DNA from: Talpa occidentalis
Taxonomy: Eukaryota; Chordata; Mammalia; Eulipotyphla; Talpidae
DNA length: 64,000 nt
Direction of reading: 5' to 3'
Assembly (NCBI RefSeq): GCF_014898055.3
Contig: NW_023601433.1
Span: forward strand, 83,027,106-83,091,105
Shown piece after piece: positions 32,736 through 43,833 of the stretch; within the stretch, counting starts at the first letter, position 1; the number at the start of each line of letters is the position of its first letter. The position numbers and the translations under genes are program-made. The notes beneath the pieces are model-generated. The model was given only the letters and a program-made list of their open reading frames with translations. It did no database searches and was not told the DNA's origin.

Positions 32736-33860
32736 CTTGTTCGCGCACAGGCCCCCGTCCCCCGGAACTCCCCGCATAACCGCCTCCGCCTCTCCGCGCG
32801 GGTCTAGACGAGATTCGTGGGGACAGGAGGAAGAATGTTTGCGCAGCCTTCAAACGACTTGGCAGGGAACAAGAGGGAAAAGGCCGCTCCGGGGAGAGTT
32901 CAAATTGAAATTACACGGAGGGAAGAACGTGCAGATCGGCTCTGAAACTCATAAAAAAAAGCGAGGTGACTGAGAAGAACAAACACGCCTCCAGAAGGAA
33001 AATGGAAAAGTTCGTAAACCTGCTCTTCAAAGCCCGGCCGGGGGAGGGCGAGGGAGGGGTGACCCAGGGCCAGGCCACCGCCCCCAGCCCCCCTCGGGGC
33101 TGCTCCCCTTCGGGGTCTGCAGGCGGCAAAGCGGCCCGACCCCAGTCTCCCCAACCCGACAGGAGCGCGTGGTCCCTTCTCTCCCCTCCTCCGACCAGTC
33201 CCTTCCCAGCTCCTCAGGGCACAGGACAGGGCTGCGGAGCGTGGCCCCCACTCCAATTGTGGCAGGGTCGGGTGGGGATGGAGGGGGGCTTGGGAAGGTG
33301 TTTGCCAGCGGGGTGTCTTGCAGGCGGGACTCGGCCCTAGCCCTGAAAGGCCGGCAGGGCCACCCCTGGCTCTGTGGCTTCTTCCTCCAGCGCGGGGAGA
33401 GTTTGGGTCTCGCTCCAAGAACTCGTGGAAAGCTACCGCGCTCCAGGCCGCATCAGGACCCTCCCTCTCCAGCCCCCCTCCTACTCCCCCATTCTCCCTC
33501 CATCGCTATTTCCCTCCACCTGGAAGACTGAGGTCAACTCAACCCCACCGAGGGGCTCTGTGCGCCTCTGCCGGGAAAACCCTGCGCACCTGGGAGCGCG
33601 CGAGGCAGCGGCTCCCCCCCGCCCCACCCCGCGCCAGGGCCCCCGAGCAGCCTCCTCTGGGATCCATGGGCTTCACAGACACCCGGTTTCTGCAGGTGTT
33701 TCCCGGACGCTTTAGAGAACAGCCTAGACATGAACCCCGCGCACGTGGAGCCTTCTCCAAAAAGCCCAACCTGCCAGCCCCGAGTCCCCGCGACCCCGCG
33801 GCTGCGCCCCAGCAGAATTGGGCCCTCCTGTGCAGGGGGTTGTTATAGAACCACAGGCCG
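32736..33860. promoter_or_regulatory. CpG-rich block
   Basis: CpG dinucleotides are frequent from about 32740 (CCCCGTCCCCCGGAACTCC, CTCCGCGCGGG) to about 33850, in GC-rich sequence largely free of repeats. It looks like a moderate CpG island and possible promoter or enhancer. The frames at 33318-33848 and 33730-34518 are GC-driven, without recognisable domains, so no first exon is called. Confidence 0.45.
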
Positions 33861-34235
33861 GAGCACGGCAGGGAGTTCGTCCTGCTCTGGACTCTGTGGC
33901 TTCGTAGCCTCTTTAGCCTCTGATTACTCGAGATCATGGACACTGGGGCGCCCAAAGTTTAGGGTGACAGAAAGTTCCAGATTTACATCTTTAAAATCTG
34001 GGTGGAGCCCCCTGGTCCACCGGCTGAGAAATTCAGCCTCTGCCCCAGGATGCCCTGTTGGGAAGGGGCTGGTGAATCCCCATGCCCTCCTCACCTGCTC
34101 AAGGCCCCTGTCCCAGATTCAACATGTCCCCCTCCCTCGGCCCCTCCCCACTGAGCAAGGGCTGGTCAAAGCCTCACTCGCAGCAAGGGGCTTCAGACTA
34201 CAAGGTCCCGCCCCACAGTCTGCGCTGTGTCCTTC
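33861..34235. other. Non-coding stretch
   Basis: No gene or clear repeat; composition falls from CpG-rich to average. Confidence 0.4.
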
Positions 34236-34237
34236 CA

Positions 34238-34410
34238 CCAGTTGTTCTGAACTTGGACAAGCAGTGGGAAGACCTGGAGGGCTTGTTAAAAGCAGATTTG
34301 CCAGCGCTCACCCTCAGCTCCTGAAGCAGTCGGTCTGTCTTGAGGCCAGAGAATTTGCATTTCTAACAGGCTGGGGGTCTGCTGGTTCTGGGATACATTT
34401 TGAGCAGCGC
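34238..34410 (+). mobile_element. MER20-like hAT remnant
   Basis: 'TGTTCTGAACTTGGACAAGC', 'GGGCTTGTTAAAAGCAGATT', 'GAGAATTTGCATTTCTAACA' and 'GATACATTTTGAGCAGC' follow MER20 in order on the plus strand. Confidence 0.75.
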
Positions 34411-36470
34411 AGCTTAGCAGCGGTGCTAAATCCTTCTGTTCCTAACACCCAAGCCAGAGCCGGGTGCCTCTTCGCAGACCAAAGCCCCTGGAGGCGAGGG
34501 TGCCAGTCTTCCTCATAATCCCCAGCCCTACCACGAGGCTCAGAAATGCAAATACCTCAAGACTGTTTGGGCTTAGTCGTGAATGCCAAAGATACCACCA
34601 TTTCCAAATGTTTCAGGTGCATCTGGGGCTCTTCTGGATGCAGTAGGAGCAGCGGTCCATTCGCAACATTCGCAACACGCCCCAGCCTGGAATGGCAAGA
34701 CAATACCCCCATTTTCCTGATGCCAACGTGCAGCCTCTGAAAGGGATTGCCAGGTGCTGAGATAAAAAGAGAAGACACTCAGGTAAAGTCTTCCTAGCAG
34801 AAGCCAAGGTCTGCCCCAGCCTCAGCAACCACAGGGGCAAAGCACCTTGAAGGGACAGGCAGGCAAGACGTGGCTCTCCAGGCAGGAGAGGGTAGAAATG
34901 GGGTGGCATAACCAGCAAGGGAAGACCCGCACTTCCAGTGTCCCTGTACCCCAGAAAGTGCACCCCTCAAACTCCACATGCCCGCCTCATGGCACAGTGC
35001 CCAGCACCTCCATGTGCCTGAGCTGGGAGGGCCAGCACTGCTGCTGCTCCTTCTGAATGTTCTAGAAGCCTGCACCAGTACTCAGGGGTCTCAGACTCCT
35101 GGAGAGTCTGGAATTTAGGGTCATGAGGGGTGGGTGGCCAGGGGATGGGGGTCTTGCCTCACCTGGCAGAAAACTCACCCAAGGGGACAAGGCTGAGGGA
35201 GGGAGGGGCCAAGGGCATCCCCATCCCTCACCCTCCAGGTAATTGTGGGGCCCCCGGCTCCAGTGTTCACACCCCAGAGTCCTCCACACGGCTAGGTGTT
35301 CCTGGGCCACGTCGTAAAAAGATTTACAAGACTGCGTTAAACTGGCAGTAAAAACAATTAAGTTTAATGGCACCTTGTGTGGGTGGGTCGAGGGGAGGGC
35401 CGTGCTGCCTCCTCTCCTGACCCGGAAGCCAGGTGAGAGGGGGACCTGGCAGCCCTCTGGGCTCCGGGGTTCAAGGTTAAAGGGTCAGGAGGGCTGGACA
35501 TGGGGGCCAGAAAAGAGTTCAAGTCCCACTTGCCAATGGCAGCTGAGAGGTCCCGAATGAACAACCTCTCTGCCAGCCTGAGCCCAGCGTTCTCATCTAT
35601 AAATAGGATCGATGAAGTGGGAATTGGTTTAAAAAAAAAAAAAAACCTGCCTTCTTGGGGCCATGAGGACTGCAAGGGAGAGCTCCTCGGGTGTGCCTCC
35701 CCCGCGCCTGGCAGGGATCTGCGTTTCTTTAGCAAGTGTGTGTTTAATAAATATTCCTTTCTGGAGGACCAGCCTCCCCAGGTATAAAATCCAGTGGAAG
35801 GATTGGGCTCCTGCCGCCCCCTATTCAGATTCCTGCCTCCGCCAGCACCACTTATCGAGGTTTCCTGCTAAAATTGACCTGCTTGTCCAGCCAGTGACCC
35901 CGGAAGCGACCCCATGCTCGAGCTGCCTGCAGCCCCAGGCTTTGAAAGTGACCTGGATTTCTGGAGAACTGGCAAGGAAATGAGAGTGGCTGAGGGGTGA
36001 GGGGGGTGGCTGGAGGCAGGGTCTCTGCCTCCCAGGTGCCCTGCTTCAGTCCGGAAAGCCCTAATTCTGCAGGTCTCCCTGGCCTGGAGACAATTAACCA
36101 TCCGCTCCAGGAGACTTCTGTCTGTCTGTGTCTGTGTGTGGCCCTCTTGGCCAACCAGGACACGAGATGTCCCTGCCTGGGGATGACGCAGGGCAGGAAA
36201 CCACCCCTCAGCCCTTTGCTCTGCTTGGGCATTAGGGGAGGGAACTGGAAGAGAAAAACAGCCTCACCCCTTCATTCTCCCCTCCCAGGGACCAGCTCTG
36301 CACCCTCAAGAGAGGCTGGCCCTGCCTGAGACCCACACCCCTTGCTAGGACGTCTCAGGTCTCGGCCAGTCACAGAACACGCTCAGCCCTGGCATGAAAC
36401 CACATCATCATCAGGCTGAAGAATTCCATGCGCCATCAGCACATGATCCCAACCCTTACCATCACTGGCG
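34411..36470. other. GC-rich non-coding stretch
   Basis: No gene is supported and no dispersed repeat stands out. It contains an A run at 35630-35645. Short frames on both strands have no recognisable domain. Confidence 0.4.
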
Positions 36471-36474
36471 CTGC

Positions 36475-36640
36475 CACCAACTAGCTGAGCTTGGTGACTT
36501 AATTCTCCAGGTCTCAGTTTCCTCATCTATAAAATGGGGGTAATGATAGCCCCCATTGCACAGGATCGCTGCAGATCAAGTGAGTGAATTCAGGCTCATA
36601 ACAGCACCTGGGACACAATGAGTCCTGCTATTATTTCATA
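36475..36640 (+). mobile_element. MIR
   Basis: 'AGCTTGGTGACTTAATTCTC', 'CAGGTCTCAGTTTCCTCATC', 'TATAAAATGGGGGTAATGAT' and 'AACAGCACCTGGGACACAAT' follow the MIR consensus. Confidence 0.88.
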
Positions 36641-36925
36641 GCCAGGGAAATGTACTTAGGCCCATGATGTAGACTTCTGGCCGGAAAGGCTAGAGGCTGA
36701 CCTGAAACTGTCAGCTTCTCCATCTGGAGCGCTCTCTAGTCAAGTGTTACCCTCTATCTCATGGGTTTCCTGCTGTGCTTGGCTTCTCATTTTCCTTGCC
36801 AGTAAAGGCCTTGTTCTTCTCGTGGGAATCCATTCCCCTTGCTATGGTCTCCTTAGGAAACAGCCAATGTCAGAACTGTTCAACAGGGAGAAAAGGGAAT
36901 AGGGGGGCAAGTTTTAGAGATTTCC
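36641..36925. other. Non-coding stretch
   Basis: Nothing recognisable. Confidence 0.4.
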
Positions 36926-36929
36926 TTGT

Positions 36930-37135
36930 CATTAAAAAAGCCCAAAAGTAGGGCAGGAGAAGGATCAAAACAGGGGAGAGAAGGGCACAAGGGACTATGG
37001 TGACAGTGCAGGGGTGAATGGGTGGTGGGAATTTCATGGGGAATACACCCGAGAGGAGAAAGCATGCATTGTTTAAAAAAAAAAAAAAAGGAAAAATGAT
37101 GTAAAATATATAATAAATAAATAGCCCAAAAGGAA
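36930..37135 (+). mobile_element. L1 3' UTR
   Basis: 'AGAAGGGCACAAGGGACTAT', 'GGTGACAGTGCAGGGGTGA', 'GGGTGGTGGGAATTTCATGG', an A run at 37075-37089 and a terminal 'ATATATAATAAATAAATAG'. It resembles the piece after the ORF2 end at 54.0-54.4 kb and, inverted, 25325-25690. Confidence 0.65.
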
Positions 37136-37555
37136 GAAAATATCCCTTTTTTCCTGCTACATTTTGTTGTATCAGGATGTGATGACTGGAGCTGCAGCAG
37201 CCATATTGTGACTGTGAGGAAAGGTAACCTAAGAATTGTTTGGATGTGCTGGGGCTGGGGGAAGGAAAAGACAGAATGAACCAGTATCACAGATGACTTT
37301 TTTTGAGTCATGATCTTAAATAACTCTCCTTCCTTCTGAACTCTTTATATGGGGAAAATTGTCTATAACTTGAAGTCATTGATTTAGCATTTACTCCTTG
37401 CTTCCAAAAATTTTTTAAATTATAATGAATATACCTGTTCTGTCCCACAGAGTGACCTTGACTGGAACACCCTGGGGCAGTCTCTTCAATAAATATCTTT
37501 GGTAGGGTTTGTGGGAGTGGAGGGGGCTTTCCTTCAGAAGTTTTCTAGCTCTTCC
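37136..37555. other. Non-coding, AT-leaning stretch
   Basis: No gene. 'GCAGCAGCCATATTGTGACT' near 37193 suggests a scrap of the same old repeat class as 17225-17660, too short to call. Confidence 0.4.
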
Positions 37556-37559
37556 CCCA

Positions 37560-38030
37560 CTGGAAAGATTTTATCCTTGGATTCTATTCCAGCAAGTGAT
37601 GCTGCCTGACTCCAAGCCTAGGTCAGAAGAGAACTTTCAGCTTTCATGTGATTCTCTTTCATGTGATTCTACTTGTTCTCCAATGTTGATCTCCTTGGAA
37701 CCCAGCTGCCATGATGTGAGGAAGCTCCAGCTGAAGGCAGAGTGTGTGGGATGTTGTTCTAATCAGCTGTCCCGGCTCTGCTGAGCCTTTGAGTCATCCA
37801 GATCCAGTGCCTGACATGGGAGTGAACCAGCCTCCAAACCCCAACTGTCCCCACTCACTCCAGGCCATTCAAATCTTCTAAAAGGAGGCCTCAGAGACAG
37901 AACAGACACAGGCCACCCCTGCTGTTGCCCTGTTCATAGTCCTGGCCCATGGGATTCGTGAACATAGTATCCTACTTGTCTTTAGGTCTCTAAGTTTGCA
38001 GCTGCTTGTTAGGGGCAACAGACTGACTGT
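37560..38030 (+). mobile_element. MLT1-like LTR (ERVL-MaLR)
   Basis: 'AACCCAGCTGCCATGATGTG', 'AGGAAGCTCCAGCTGAAGGC', 'GGGAGTGAACCAGCCTCC' and 'GTCTCTAAGTTTGCAGCTGC' give the usual order of an MLT1 LTR. Inside it the 15-base CTTTCATGTGATTCT is tandemly doubled at 37641-37670. Confidence 0.7.
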
Positions 38031-38903
38031 TCTGAGCTTCAGTTTCCCTGTCTGCACAATGTGGATAGACCATACACCCAGCAAGTGATGCCACTTGAGC
38101 AAACATGCTCATGCCAGCAGCAGATGACCAGGCACTCAGATCCACTGGACTCGAGGCCGGAGTGGGGATGCTCCGGGCAGCCTGAAATTCTCAGAGACCA
38201 GATCACTTGCTCCTTCCAGCCACACCTTGAGAAAGTCCAACCCACGCTCCATCTGGATCTCATGTCCAGAAGGAGCCCCACATGACACACTCCCTGCCAC
38301 TATCAACTCCCCCTTCCATTCCAATCAAAGAATTAATTTCCAGAAAGCAAGACTGCCAACAGCAGAAATAAATCACAACCCAGCAGGAGATGAACATTAT
38401 CCAAAGAGAAACAATTTAGCAAAAATCACCCCCCCCTTTCCTTACCCCTTCCAAACCAATAACAATTCAATTATTCGGCTGCCACTATAAATGATGAAGC
38501 AGCCACACAGTATCCCTGGGTGGGAAGGGGGAAGCTTTGGCCAAGGAGATGAAAACCAGCCAGGAGGAAAAACTGAGAAGCACAAAAGGGAAGCAAAGGG
38601 AGGTGCCCCCCAAGCTGAGGAAGGGGGGGGGCGGGGTTGAAGATGAAGGGGGGAATCCCAGCCAGCCTTCTCCTTGTCTCTGGCATTACACTTGTGCTTC
38701 CAGCCAGGATTGCATGTGGCCTTCGGGAAAACCCTCTGACATGGAGCTGAGGGGGCGTGTGGAGGTGAGGGGCTCCATCCCCGCTGAGCAGACACAGGAA
38801 GCAGCGCTCAGACAAGTGTGGGGTGTGATGGTAAGAGCCCCGAACTGCAGGGAGAGGAGTCGACATGTTCCTTTCTTCCCCGTCTAGGTTGAAAAGCCCA
38901 CTT
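38031..38903. other. Non-coding stretch
   Basis: No gene or confidently named repeat. A G-rich run (GGGGGGGGGCGGGG) at about 38625-38638 could form a G-quadruplex. Confidence 0.4.
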
Positions 38904-39060
38904 GCCCTTAAACCTCAGCTTTAGAGTTCAGCTCCTCAAACAGACCTTCCAAATTGGCTCAAGTCTTTCTTCTGACAACTATTTACTGAGCCACCCCAGG
39001 GGCAGGCGTCCAGCAGCTCCTCCTGACCACTTCTTCCCACATCTGCCTTTGCCACTGAGG
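38904..39060 (+). repeat. Inverted pair, arm 1
   Basis: This block is the inverse counterpart of 39614-40057 once the SINE in the latter is removed. A 33-base core (GCTCAAGTC...ACTGA, 38957-38989) differs at one position, and a second 33-base core (ACCACTTCTTCC...CCACTG) differs at two. Between these cores identity is lower. I do not recognise the family. Confidence 0.8.
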
Positions 39061-39613
39061 TGGCACAAAATCCACAAAGCTGGCCCCCCAGCTTGCATTT
39101 TAATGTAAAGAGAAATACAATTTTTAAAAAATTAAACTCCTAAGAAAGGAAATTAAATGACTCATTAAAAGGCGAGAAGCACTCTGATGAGGAGCAAGAG
39201 GGAGGCAGGCAGGGTGGGGGGCTGCCTAGCAGTCTCCGTGTGCAGGGATCCAGGCCTGGAGGATGTGCGGGAACCACTCACACAGCCCCTGGAGGAAGCG
39301 GGTCAGAGGGCAGAGGTGGAAACATGCCTGCGGGTTCCTGGACTAGTGGGAAGGCCAGTGTGGCGGAAGCGCAGGGAGCGAGGCGGGAGAGGTGCAGACA
39401 AGGAGGTCAGAGGGCACAAGACCCCATCAGACCAGTGCTCGGACACTGGTACTCAATCTAAATGAGGTGGGAGCCATGGGTGGGGAGCAGGCGGATACCA
39501 TCTTGCTCGGGCTGTCAGGGGGGCCCTGCGCTGCTGTTCAGAACGGCAGGTGTTGGGGACGCCAGCTCAGAGGTGACTGCCGCAGCCCCGGGTGAGGATA
39601 ACAGCGACTTAAA
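39061..39613. other. Loop between inverted arms
   Basis: No gene or named repeat. It forms the spacer of the inverted pair. Frames at 39187-39465 and 39240-39461 have no domain. Confidence 0.4.
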
Positions 39614-40057
39614 CCACAGTGGCCAAGGCAGATGTGGGAAGAAGTGGCCAGACAAAGAATAGCTGATGGAACCTACCCCTGACAGCTGTTCAGTAAATTG
39701 TTGTCAGAAGAAAGACTTGAGGGCCTCTCCAGTGGCGCAGCTGTTGAGCGCTGGGCTGTGAAGCTGCTAGCAGCCTCTGCAGCACCGGTTCGATCCCCGG
39801 CCACCGGCGAGGGTCCCACATGGCGCGCAGACCTCTCCTGCTGCCTGCTGCTCCCCTCAGCAGTGTACTTCGTCAGTGTGCCTGCTCTGCTCCCCGCTCT
39901 GGCTCTGGTTGATTCTCTCACCCTCCCGCGCTTCTGACTGTACCCAGTGCTTGTATAAATAAATAAATAAATCTTTAAAAAAAAGAAGAAGAAGAAAGAC
40001 TTGAGCGTTTTGGGAGGTCTGTTTCAGAAGATGAGCTCTAAGGCTGAGGTTTAAGGG
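39614..40057 (-). repeat. Inverted pair, arm 2, interrupted by a SINE
   Basis: Complement of arm 1 (38904-39060), cut by a SINE at 39722-39989. The SINE lies within the 33-base core, and its 16-base target-site duplication is made from that core, so the insertion post-dates the pair or at least is not shared by arm 1. Confidence 0.8.
39722..39989 (+). mobile_element. tRNA-SINE, divergent subfamily
   Basis: Exact 16-base target-site duplication AGAAGAAAGACTTGAG at 39706-39721 and 39990-40005. Its body differs from most copies: GAGCGCTGGGCTGTGAAGC, GCACCGGTTCGATCCCCGGC and GCGAGGGTCCCACATGG, and the end reads CTTGTATAAATAAATA without GCATA. The copy at 53730-53990 shares these traits. Confidence 0.92.
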
Positions 40058-40165
40058 ACAGGGAAGAGACAAAGAGGGCACCGGGGTGGTGCTCCTGGTA
40101 TCCGTCCCATGTGCTTTCTGGTTCACACAGCACACTCTGGTGAAGACACCCAAGCAAGCCCAGAG
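40058..40165. other. Short non-coding spacer
   Basis: Nothing recognisable. Confidence 0.3.
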
Positions 40166-40169
40166 AGAT

Positions 40170-40470
40170 CCCAGAGAGGACACGGAAGCCTCCGGCCACA
40201 CCAACACCCTTGAGAACCCTGCCATCTTGCAATGGCCTGGACCTCCAGCCTAGTCAAGCCTGTAGCTGCCTGCCAGCAGCCCCACCCCATGGCGGCTGCA
40301 CCTCATGGGACATGGAGCCCGATCTGTGCAGCTAAGCTGCCCCCCCCACTGCCCCCAGTGACTGACCCACAGGACTGTGTGAGATAAGAAAGGGTTATTG
40401 TGGCTATGGTGGTACCCCAGAGCCTTGTATTTGGGATAACTGGTTACGCAGCAGGAGCTGACTGATACAA
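40170..40470 (+). mobile_element. MLT1-like LTR fragment
   Basis: 'CTTGCAATGGCCTGGACCTC', 'AGGACTGTGTGAGATAAGAA' and 'GGTTACGCAGCAGGAGCTGA' followed by CTGATACAAG resemble the 3' half of an MLT1-type LTR. Confidence 0.55.
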
Positions 40471-40539
40471 GGCCAGCATTAAAACACCAGCGTGGCTAAC
40501 ACAGTCACCTGTGGGAAAGAGAAGCAGATAAGTCAGACT

Positions 40540-41300
40540 AAGGACTTGGGAAAGGCCATTTGGAAAACGCTGCAGGTCCCGGCAGGTCGTGGGTTTTGGA
40601 TTGTCCTTGAAGTGGACTGGGAAGGTAGCAAGGAGGTTTGTATAGGGAAAAAGGGAAAAGTCATGCCTGGACTTTTCGGTCTCCAGATTTCTAGGGGGTG
40701 GGGGTCGTGAGAATGGATGGAAGAAAGGGAGAGACCAGGAAACCACAAGGAAGCCACGACTGTCTCCAGCGGAGTGACGGGGTGGCTGTGACGCTGGAGA
40801 GCAGAGGTGTGGAGGGGACAGTCTGAAGGAAAGTGGGATTTAGGGTTGGGTTGGGATTCCAGTGTAATGGCAGGAGAGCGGGAGGAGCCAGGATTGGGGC
40901 CGGGCTGTGCATGGAATGTGGTCTTCTTTGAAAGTCTCCAAAGGGAAGAACTTAGGTTTTACTCTGGATATCTGAAATCTCATGTGGAGCAGATAGTGGG
41001 CAGTTGACTTAATTTCAAAGCTCAGGAGATGAGTCAGGAAAGGTGAATTCAGCAACAGCTGTCCTTAGAAATTGTACAACTGCAGGGAGCATCTACTATG
41101 GACACAAAGAACAGAAGAGTGAGCAGATCAGGAAAGGCCACTGTTGGGAAATCTAGGAGGACAATGAGCCTGTGATGGCAATGAGCCCAGAGTGAAGAAT
41201 CCAAGGTGACCAATCACAGGGCTGGAAGGTGCCCCCTCGGCTCCAAGCATGTCGTGGAGACCCCAGATATCCATGTCAGAGGCTGGATGGGACCAGGGAC
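40540..41300 (-). mobile_element. L2-like stretch, degraded
   Basis: Antisense L2 flavour is spread over this stretch: 'CATGCCTGGACTTTTCG', 'GGTGGCTGTGACGCTGGAG', 'GTGGGCAGTTGACTTAAT', 'CTCAGGAGATGAGTCAGG' and 'AGAAGGTG'-like words. Matches are weak and gapped, so part may be unrelated. Confidence 0.35.
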
Positions 41301-41514
41301 GAAGTTCCAGAATGTGGAGGAGGGAAGGAGACTAAGGCAGTAAAGACAGCGTGTCCAGAAAACTTAAGAAATGCCAGCCTGAAGAGGAGCAAAATAACAA
41401 GGTGCTAGCGAAAAGGGGGTGTGGGCAGACAGGAAATAATTCATATGTTATTTTGTTTTCTTTTAGACTGGAGATACTCAAAGGCATCTGAGGCCGTGGG
41501 GAGGAAGACAGACT
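41301..41514. other. Non-coding stretch
   Basis: Nothing recognisable beyond purine-rich sequence. Confidence 0.3.
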
Positions 41515-41745
41515 CACAAGTTTACATAGGGTATGATTCCATTTATGATGTTACGGTAACTTCTGGGGGTTGGGGGGAAGTCCAAGGTAGGTAGAAACTG
41601 ACTTAAATGAAGCCCTAGGGAATTTGGGGAACTGGCAGAAATGTTCCAGATCTTGACCCAAGCAGTGGAGACCTGACTACGTGCTTTGGTCAGACTCATC
41701 AAGTTGTACACTAAGAAAACTAAATTTTATGATCCATAAATTATT
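41515..41745 (+). mobile_element. Old L1M 3' end
   Basis: 'GGGTATGATTCCATTTATGA', 'GGCAGAAATGTTCCAGATCT', 'CATCAAGTTGTACACTAAG' and 'AATTTTATGATCCATAAATT' are the landmark words of L1M 3' ends, in order. Confidence 0.75.
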
Positions 41746-41844
41746 CTTCAAAAAGGAACATTCTAGAACTATGACAACACATTTGCATATCCAGGAAAGT
41801 GATACTACAGAGAGGAAGAAATGAGCTCTGCCTCAGAGAAGGGT

Positions 41845-41965
41845 TGAGCCCAGTTCCACCTCTAACTGACCCAGTGACCTTGAGCCAGTGACCTTCTCTG
41901 GGCCTCAGTCTCCTCATCTGTGAAATGGGTGGATGCACCGCCAGGGTGCCCGGTGCTCTGAAATC
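41845..41965 (+). mobile_element. MIR fragment
   Basis: 'AGTGACCTTGAGCCAGTGAC', 'CTTCTCTGGGCCTCAGTCTC', 'CTCATCTGTGAAATGGGTGG' match the MIR core. Confidence 0.85.
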
Positions 41966-42424
41966 TCAGCTCCTCCATCTGTCCCCCACCTGCAAAGTCC
42001 CACCAGGTACCCCTAAATCCTAGGGCTTGTATGGGAGTCCTAGCCACACAACACGACGGAGCAATGCCTGAGGTCCCCCGTAACCTTCACGCCACTGAGC
42101 TCCAGGCCACTGAGCCCACCACTGAGCCCAGTCTTCCCCATCACTGTCTTCATCCTCCCCGTCAGGCGAGGAGCCCAGTAATCACTGTCACCACGCCGAC
42201 CGCAGAGCCCGAGCACTCAGATTCCTGTGATGTCACAAGGCAGGTCTCAGCTGTCACTTCAGCCCCGAGGAAAGAGGCTGCAGATATGGAGGTTACCCAA
42301 GAGACAGCAAGAACGGGAGGAAGCCCTGGTCTGAGATACGCAAGTCTACGAGCTGGAGCCCACGGATCCTCATGCTGAGGTCCCCGCCAGACTCATCAGT
42401 CTGGCCAAGGGCCGCAGAGTGGCC
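41966..42424. other. Non-coding stretch with CCACTGAGC repeats
   Basis: No gene. Three close copies of CCACTGAGC lie at about 42091-42127, with ACTGAGCCCA spacing. The frame at 42031-42378 covers it but has no recognisable domain and a repetitive middle. Confidence 0.4.
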
Positions 42425-42575
42425 AAGAGCACAGGGCTCAACAGCCAGCTCGGCCACCGACTAGCATGGATGACTCCAGGGAAATGACATGAGCTCCCAC
42501 GGCCTCACTTTCCCCGTCTGTAAAATGGGCTCATGACCACGCCTCCCTTATAAGGTTGCCCTCGGAGTGGAGATG
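42425..42575 (+). mobile_element. MIR fragment
   Basis: 'GGCCTCACTTTCCCCGTCTG', 'TAAAATGGGCTCATGACCAC' with upstream 'CTCGGCCACCGACTAGC' fit MIR. Confidence 0.75.
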
Positions 42576-43070
42576 TTCATACCTATAAGACAGGTAGACC
42601 AGGCGGCCACGGCTACGCAAGCAGGAGCTGGCCTGCTTGGGAGGCAGCTTCCTGGGGGTCGAGGGAAGGAAGAAAGGAACAGGAGGGTGGACCCAGACTG
42701 AACACTTGTGTGTGAGAGCGGAGGAGAGAAAGGTTGTGTGGGGCAGCAGAGAGAGCCCGCTGTAAACCCGACAGAGGTCCCTGCGGGGCCTCTCCCTGCG
42801 CCCAGGCCACTGTTCTGGCGCACTTGCCGCCGGGGCTCAGGCAGCGACACTGTGACCCCCCGGTAGATGCCTGTCCTGTGTCCTCCACAGGGAACCCGGA
42901 CTGACTGGGAAGGAGCTGCCGTATTTAGTACGTCGAAACCTTACAAACTTCTAAGTTGCATCTCAGCTATTTCATAAGGTTCAGTGTTATATCATTTTTG
43001 GAACCAAAAAAAGTAGAATTCAAACGATGCTCGTCACGAGCTGACTGCGTTCCCAGCAAACTGAGCTCCC
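42576..43070. other. Non-coding stretch
   Basis: Nothing recognisable. The end (about 42990-43070) directly precedes the first copy of the direct repeat. Confidence 0.4.
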
Positions 43071-43071
43071 A

Positions 43072-43149
43072 AGTCACATCCCAGCTCCCAAGTCCCGCAG
43101 CTGGTGAACAGTCATGTCGGCTACTTGAGCGAACAAGCACTATCTTGAA
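43072..43149 (+). repeat. Spaced direct repeat, copy 1
   Basis: Shares CACATCCCAGCTCCCAAGTC, then GCAGCTGG-GAACAGTC and CTACTTGAGCGAACAA-CAC with 43834-43909. It also has the sub-repeat GCTCCCAAGTCACATCC just upstream (43060-43075), so the motif GAGCTCCCAAGTC is locally doubled. I do not recognise the family. Confidence 0.85.
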
Positions 43150-43833
43150 ATGAATACATGAAGAAGAAGGACGCTGTTTCCAAAAGATGGTTTCAGACCA
43201 AGGAGGAGTCCCAGGGCCGCGTCCTCTGCCCGGCACCCCGGGTCGGCTCCCTCTGGCGCCCACTCCTGACGCCTCCTGTCACGCCACCCCTTGCAGCAGT
43301 GACGTGGGGTCCTGGCCCGTGTCCCGGGGGTGAGGACATGGACCCCTCTGTGGTCCACAGAGCGTGCTGTGGCGACTGTCAGGCCAGACAAGTTCAAATC
43401 CAGAGAGCAGGTCCTGACCTCCCTCGCCTGGCCTTCCTTCCGGGCCCATGGGAGGCAGCCAGGGCAGGGGCACTGGGCATGGCCAGGCTTGGCCCTACCA
43501 TTCCGTGGGTGGGTGGCCTTGGACAGTGACCTCTCAGAGCCTCCACTTCACCAGCAATGCAGGGCGTGGACACCTGCCTCCTGGGCTCTGTGGATGAGAG
43601 AGAGGCCCTCACAGAGGACACATCCCGCGACTTTTTGTTTTGTGGATTTCCAACCTGGTGAAAGCATCTCCATCCAGCCGGCTCTTCTTGCTGCTTTCTC
43701 AGATGCACAGGGTCTTCCCCCATGACAGAAGGAGAAGAAGGGGAGCAGGACATGGCTGAAAGGATGCAGCAGCGCTCCCCACACTATCTCCCAAAACCCC
43801 TCTGCATCACAGAGGAGACACAGACCCAGAGCA
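43150..43833. other. Spacer between direct repeats
   Basis: No gene is supported; GC-rich sequence with a weak MIR-like piece near 43510-43550 ('GGCCTTGGACAGTGACCTC'). Confidence 0.35.

Noticed and set aside
33730..34518. 262-codon frame as a gene
   Set aside because: Its 3' third is a MER20-like transposon remnant and the rest is CpG-island sequence without a domain.
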